Source: Pelolinea sp. (lineage in GTDB: Bacteria > Chloroflexota > Anaerolineae > Anaerolineales > Anaerolineaceae). From it: 46,632 nucleotides of DNA. Position 1 is the first letter of the stretch; the number at the start of each line of letters is the position of its first letter. The stretch spans positions 1 through 46,632 of the forward strand of contig JAUYCC010000098.1 of NCBI GenBank assembly GCA_030692365.1. Reading direction: 5' to 3'. This document shows positions 42,864-46,632 of this stretch, piece by piece. Position numbers and translations under genes: made by a program. A model generated the notes under the pieces. It saw only the letters and a program-made list of their open reading frames with translations. It had not been told where the DNA came from and searched no databases.

Positions 42864-43205
42864 TTACGCCTTTTCGCGTAAAACAACTTTGATGTGTGAG
42901 GACCGTCGAAGAATCGGTTTGAACCGCCCTCTGGCGCCAAACCTTCTCCATTTTCTCAATCGTTCAGCGTCTGCGGTAATCTCATGAATATAGAGATTTG
43001 CAGCAGTTAATCCAAAATTATTTTCCGCGTTAGCCACTGCAGATGCAATTAACTTGCTCAACGGCAGTGCGGATTTCTTGTTTGTGAACTTCAACCGGGA
43101 TATCGCATCTTCTGCCATTTTCCCACGAACGAGGTCCAGGACAAGTCTTGCCTTCTGTGGCGATACCTGACAATTGCTTAGTTCTGCTCTGACATCGATA
43201 GCCAT
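42864..43205 (-). CDS. rplV: 50S ribosomal protein L22
   Basis: A 113-residue L22 with CQVSPQKARLVLDLVRGK, SALPLSKLIASAVANAENN, the ITADAERLRKWRRFGARGRF extension that lines the exit tunnel, and a C-terminal SHIKVVLREK. It follows rpsS by three bases. Confidence 0.98.
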   Translation of the reverse strand: MAIDVRAELSNCQVSPQKARLVLDLVRGKMAEDAISRLKFTNKKSALPLSKLIASAVANAENNFGLTAANLYIHEITADAERLRKWRRFGARGRFKPILRRSSHIKVVLREKA

Positions 43206-43208
43206 GGG

Positions 43209-43490
43209 TTATTCCTTCGCAGTTGTTGATTTCGCACCCATATGACCACGGAAGTGGCGGGTTGGTGCAAATTCGCCCAGCTTGTGCCCAACCATATTCT
43301 CGGTGATGTATATGGGAACATGCCGCCGTCCATCATGCACCGCAATGGTGTGACCCACCATCTGTGGAAAAATGGCGCTTGCCCGGCTCCAAGTACGAAT
43401 GACCTTTTTTTCATTCTTGTCATTCATCTGTTCAATTTTCTTAATTAGTTTAGGTTCGATGAACGGACCTTTTTTTAGCGATCGTGACAT
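43209..43490 (-). CDS. rpsS: 30S ribosomal protein S19
   Basis: A 93-residue S19 with [57 protein letters not shown] and [14 protein letters not shown]. It binds the 30S head with S13. It lies between rplB and rplV. Confidence 0.98.
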   Translation of the reverse strand: MSRSLKKGPFIEPKLIKKIEQMNDKNEKKVIRTWSRASAIFPQMVGHTIAVHDGRRHVPIYITENMVGHKLGEFAPTRHFRGHMGAKSTTAKE

Positions 43491-43515
43491 CTTACTGCTC
43501 CTATAAATCCATTCA

Positions 43516-44355
43516 CTACTTGCGTTTCACGTTTTGGCGATGGCGCACAATATATTTTTCAGTCTTTTTATTTGTGCGAGTCTTATAACCCAATGTAGGT
43601 TTACCCCACGGTGATTTAGGACCAGGCAGACCTATGGGCGAACGACCTTCACCACCACCATGCGGATGGTCGCGTGGGGACATTGCGCTGCCACGGACAG
43701 TCGGTCGAATACCTTTGTTGCGTTTCCGCCCGGCTTTACCAAGTTTAACCTGGCCATGTTCAAGGTTTCCTACCTGACCAATTACCGCAAAGCAGCTTTG
43801 ACGGATGAGGCGAACCTCACCGGAAGGCATACGCAGTTGAGCATATTCGCCTTCTTTGGCAACTAGCTGCGCAGAAGTGCCAGCGGAGCGAACCAGCTGG
43901 GCGCCGCGTCCTTCTTCCAGTTCCACATTGTGAACCAGAGTACCCATCGGGATATTAGAAATAGGCAGGCAATTTCCGGGTTTGATTTCTGCATCTTTGC
44001 CAGACATTACCACATCACCAACCCTTAAACCTAAGGGGGCAATAATGTATCTTTTCTCGCCATCTGCGTAGTTGAGAAGAGCAAGGCGAGCAGTGCGATT
44101 TGGATCATACTCAATCGCCGCGACCTTCGCGGGAATGCCCAATTTCAGTCGTTTGAAGTCCACAATTCGAACCATCTGCCGGCTTCCACCGCCACGATGT
44201 CGCATAGTGACACGGCCATAAGCATTACGTCCAGCTTTTTTCGATCGGGCCACCAATAGAGATTTTTCAGGCCTGGTTTTGGTTATTTCATCAAATGTCT
44301 GGCCGATCATACCTCTCTGACCTGGCGTAGTTGGCTTATAAACCTTTACGCTCAT
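43516..44355 (-). CDS. rplB: 50S ribosomal protein L2
   Basis: A 279-residue L2. The family signature [19 protein letters not shown] lies in the C-terminal part, with [14 protein letters not shown] following it; the N-terminal part shows [20 protein letters not shown]2 is needed for subunit joining and sits near the peptidyl-transferase centre. It overlaps rplW by four bases. Confidence 0.98.
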   Translation of the reverse strand: MSVKVYKPTTPGQRGMIGQTFDEITKTRPEKSLLVARSKKAGRNAYGRVTMRHRGGGSRQMVRIVDFKRLKLGIPAKVAAIEYDPNRTARLALLNYADGEKRYIIAPLGLRVGDVVMSGKDAEIKPGNCLPISNIPMGTLVHNVELEEGRGAQLVRSAGTSAQLVAKEGEYAQLRMPSGEVRLIRQSCFAVIGQVGNLEHGQVKLGKAGRKRNKGIRPTVRGSAMSPRDHPHGGGEGRSPIGLPGPKSPWGKPTLGYKTRTNKKTEKYIVRHRQNVKRK

Positions 44356-44657
44356 TGCTCAACTCCCTCGAAGACCGGAATTCTGTCTTCCGGTCGAACT
44401 GTTACGATAGCTTTTTTGTAGGCGGATTTTCTGATGGCCAACCGGCGGCTGCGTCCGCGGCGGTTCATTTTGGCGATTACATTGATGGTATTGACTTTCA
44501 ATACCTTTACGTCAAACGCTTTTTCAACCGCATCTTTTACCTGCGAGCGCGTTACTTCAACCGGCACCGCAAAGGCATATTGATTAAGTTTGGAAGACAG
44601 GTAAGCCGTTTTTTCGGTAATTAACGGTCTTCGTAAAATATCAAATCCAGTGGTCAT
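44352..44657 (-). CDS. rplW: 50S ribosomal protein L23
   Basis: A 101-residue L23 with [17 protein letters not shown], a central [20 protein letters not shown] and a C-terminal basic loop. It is the docking site for trigger factor and SRP at the tunnel exit. It overlaps rplD and rplB by four bases on each side. Confidence 0.98.
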   Translation of the reverse strand: MTTGFDILRRPLITEKTAYLSSKLNQYAFAVPVEVTRSQVKDAVEKAFDVKVLKVNTINVIAKMNRRGRSRRLAIRKSAYKKAIVTVRPEDRIPVFEGVEQ

Positions 44658-45298
44658 TTCTTTGCCTTTCCGGGATCAAGATAAGCTTCGATGACTTCCA
44701 ATGAAGAAGCATCAAAAATTAATTGCTCAAAGTTTAATAAATCCCTGATGTTTAGATATTTTGCTAACAGGATCTTAACATTGTCCATGTTTTCAGCGGA
44801 AACAAAAACGTTGATCTTCGATTCCTTTTCCGGAACGATAACCAGTGTTCGCTTGTCTCCCGCAAGCGTTTTCACAGTCTGCGCGAGCAATTTTGATTTA
44901 GGTTCCGGGATGCCAAAATTGTCCACTACCATCACCGCATTTTCAGATGCCCGCACAGTTAAAGCAGAGCGAATGGCTGCCCGGCGCATTTTCAAAGGCA
45001 TCTTAAGTGAATAATCTCGCGGGTGTGGTGTGAAAATCTTACCACCGCCAACCCACTGCGCAGCGCGCGTGGAGCCTTGCCTTGCTCGACCTGTACCTTT
45101 TTGCTTCCAGGGTTTTTTCCCGCCGCCAGAAACTTCGCTGCGAGTTTTGGTATCATGCGTTCCCAAATGGGCATTGGCAATCTGGCGTACAAATGACTGG
45201 TGCATCAGGTCAATATTGACAGGCGCTTCAAAGATCGAAGCAGGCAGCTGCATCTCTTTCACTTTTTTTCCATTGATATCGACAATATCTACTTTCAT
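44654..45298 (-). CDS. rplD: 50S ribosomal protein L4
   Basis: A 214-residue L4. The tunnel-lining loop is GTHDTKTRSEVSGGGKKPW, KQKGTGRARQGSTRAAQW and GGGKIFTPHPRDYSLKM. In E. coli L4 represses the S10 operon through its leader. The gap before rplC is 40 bases. Confidence 0.98.
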   Translation of the reverse strand: MKVDIVDINGKKVKEMQLPASIFEAPVNIDLMHQSFVRQIANAHLGTHDTKTRSEVSGGGKKPWKQKGTGRARQGSTRAAQWVGGGKIFTPHPRDYSLKMPLKMRRAAIRSALTVRASENAVMVVDNFGIPEPKSKLLAQTVKTLAGDKRTLVIVPEKESKINVFVSAENMDNVKILLAKYLNIRDLLNFEQLIFDASSLEVIEAYLDPGKAKK

Positions 45299-45338
45299 GC
45301 TTTTACTCCAAAAGCCGGTATCTACCTCAGCTTAATTG

Positions 45339-45968
45339 TTATTGCTTCCTTGCTTCCTTGATCATCACTAAACCACCGCGCGGTCCAGGAACAGAACCAT
45401 TGACCGCTAAAAGATTCTTTTCCGCGTCAATGAGGATCACTTTAATATTTTGGGAAGAAACGCGCTGGTTTCCCATATGTCCTGCCATGCGCTTGCCAAG
45501 ATAAACTCGGCCAGGGGTTGTAGTTGAAGAAATAGAACCGGGGCCACGCGCTCTGTCAGATTGACCGTGAGTGGCTGGGCCACCTTTGAAATGGTGGCGT
45601 TTCATGTTACCGGCAAAACCTTTGCCCTTGCTAATACCAATGACGTCCACCCGTTTACCGATTTCAAATTGGGAAACATCCACTTTATCCCCAACTTTAA
45701 CCTCCGCTCCTTTGCTGCGGAATTCCCTCAGATAACGCATTGCCGGGAGTTTCTTGGTCACCAAATGACCTAATTCGCCGCCAGATAACTTTTTGGCTTG
45801 AACTTCTCCATAACCCAATTGAACAGCTGAATAACCGTCTTTTTGGGTCGTCCTGACCTGGGTAACAAAACATGGCCCAGCTTCGAGAAGAGTAACCGGA
45901 TAGGCGGCGCCTTCTTCATCAAAAACCTGGGTCATGCCAAGCTTTTTACCTAATAGCCCTTTGAACAT
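45339..45968 (-). CDS. rplC: 50S ribosomal protein L3
   Basis: A 209-residue L3 starting with GLLGKKLGMTQVFDEEGA. The central extension reads HHFKGGPATHGQSDRARGPG and GKRMAGHMGNQRVSSQNIKV. It is an early 50S assembly protein near the peptidyl-transferase centre. A 209-base gap with a possible promoter separates it from rpsJ upstream. Confidence 0.98.
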   Translation of the reverse strand: MFKGLLGKKLGMTQVFDEEGAAYPVTLLEAGPCFVTQVRTTQKDGYSAVQLGYGEVQAKKLSGGELGHLVTKKLPAMRYLREFRSKGAEVKVGDKVDVSQFEIGKRVDVIGISKGKGFAGNMKRHHFKGGPATHGQSDRARGPGSISSTTTPGRVYLGKRMAGHMGNQRVSSQNIKVILIDAEKNLLAVNGSVPGPRGGLVMIKEARKQ

Positions 45969-46137
45969 CTCAATTTACTCCTGTTTAGTTATTTTTATTG
46001 GAGACTGTAAGCATGGGCAATGCTGCATCATCTCCGGCACAGTAGTCAATTTACTTGAAGCCAAACAGGTTTATTTTTCGTTCGCTTGCAAGCAAATTCT
46101 TACGGTGTCACTACTATTTTTAAGTACAACCGAATGA

Positions 46138-46146
46138 TTTTACCAC
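46138..46146 (-). promoter_or_regulatory. candidate promoter and leader for rplC onward
   Basis: On the minus strand TGGTAAAAT reads from 46146 to 46138, an extended -10 box with no clear -35. It lies in the 209-base gap between rpsJ and rplC (45969-46177). It would give a leader of about 160 bases, which includes the palindrome GCTTGCAAGC around 46085-46094. No gene is seen in this gap. The call rests on motif and position. Confidence 0.45.
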
Positions 46147-46177
46147 AAAAACTACAATATTGCCGTAGTCTTTGACT

Positions 46178-46486
46178 TTAGATCTTGATTTCAATATCCA
46201 CACCAGCTGGCAGATTAAGCCTCATCAGCATATCAATGGTTTTAGAATCAGGATCCATGACATCGATCAACCGGTTATGGGTACGGATCTCGAAATGTTC
46301 TTGAGAATCCTTATCAATAAACGCTGCTCTACGGACTGTAAATTTCTCGATATGGGTAGGCAGCGGTACCGGGCCAACAACTTTGGCGCCAGAGCGCTCT
46401 GCTGTTTCTACGATTCTCTTTGCTGACTGGTCTAGTACGCGGTGGTCGTAAGCTTTCAAACGGATACGAATTTTCTGTTTTGCCAT
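46178..46486 (-). CDS. rpsJ: 30S ribosomal protein S10
   Basis: A 102-residue S10 with the pattern [40 protein letters not shown] and the C-terminal [19 protein letters not shown]. It is part of the 30S head and also of antitermination complexes. It begins 10 bases after the stop of tuf, so it is probably read as the tail of the str operon. Confidence 0.98.
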   Translation of the reverse strand: MAKQKIRIRLKAYDHRVLDQSAKRIVETAERSGAKVVGPVPLPTHIEKFTVRRAAFIDKDSQEHFEIRTHNRLIDVMDPDSKTIDMLMRLNLPAGVDIEIKI

Positions 46487-46496
46487 TATTTTCTTC

Positions 46497-46632
46497 CTAT
46501 GAAATTATTTTGGTGATGACACCAGCGCCGACGGTCAGGCCGCCTTCGCGGATGGCGAATTGCGAGCCCTGTTCCAGGGCGACCGGGATGATCAGTTCAA
46601 CAGTCATGACCACGTTGTCGCCGGGCATAACC
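46497..46632 (-). CDS. tuf: elongation factor Tu, C-terminal end (runs off right edge)
   Basis: Forty-four codons in the minus strand from the edge to a TAG at 46497-46499. The end reads [20 protein letters not shown], then [20 protein letters not shown] and a final Ser. This is the last beta-barrel domain of EF-Tu. The rest of the gene lies beyond the window. It delivers aminoacyl-tRNA to the ribosome. Confidence 0.95.
   Translation of the reverse strand, partial: VMPGDNVVMTVELIIPVALEQGSQFAIREGGLTVGAGVITKIIS

Overview
The window looks like chromosomal DNA of a Chloroflexota bacterium, most likely of the class Anaerolineae. This is an inference from gene style: a zinc-type S14, zinc-ribbon S4, L24 and L36, an archaeal/eukaryotic-type prolyl-tRNA synthetase, a DHH-CBS-CBS-nucleotidyltransferase fusion, and a CHAD/HD polyphosphate-type neighbourhood. 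There is no rRNA, tRNA, CRISPR array, insertion sequence or prophage that I can support.

Left part (1-8.0 kb): the N-terminal part of a terpenoid-cyclase-fold gene runs off the left edge on the minus strand. Divergent from it is an ECF sigma factor / anti-sigma / lipoprotein operon, preceded by what looks like its own ECF-type promoter and closed by a strong terminator. A three-gene surface-polysaccharide set follows (bi-domain dehydrogenase, heparinase II/III-family protein, family 4 glycosyltransferase).

Phosphate/polyphosphate region (8.0-13.2 kb): a broken phosphate locus begins exactly at the end of the glycosyltransferase. It holds a decayed response-regulator receiver domain, the last 72 codons of a pstA permease, an apparently full-length pstB whose ABC signature reads LPGGQ, and phoU. 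After a terminator/promoter composite comes a tight operon of two thymidylate-kinase-fold proteins (the second with Arg for the P-loop Lys), a CHAD protein and a stand-alone Ppx/GppA-type HD protein. This operon is the best candidate for an undescribed system, probably linked to polyphosphate or nucleotide phosphate metabolism.

Middle part (13.2-30.3 kb): a PIG-L deacetylase and a ThiF/MoeB-like enzyme (minus); the large tRNA nucleotidyltransferase fusion, an EF-G-like GTPase, a small conserved-looking protein, proS, a helical-repeat protein, rpsO and pnp (plus); murE and two small membrane proteins (minus); a tryptophanase (plus); mazG (minus, overlapping the tryptophanase tail to tail).

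Right part (30.3-46.6 kb): one long minus-strand ribosomal superoperon, read from the right edge: tuf (partial), rpsJ, rplC-D-W-B, rpsS, rplV, rpsC, rplP, rpmC, rpsQ, rplN-X-E, rpsN, rpsH, rplF-R, rpsE, rpmD, rplO, secY, adk, rpmJ, rpsM-K-D, rpoA, rplQ, truA, rplM, rpsI, then a strong hairpin terminator. map and infA, often found between adk and rpmJ, are absent here. No gene-free stretch exceeds 300 bases; the longest is the 209-base gap between rplC and rpsJ.
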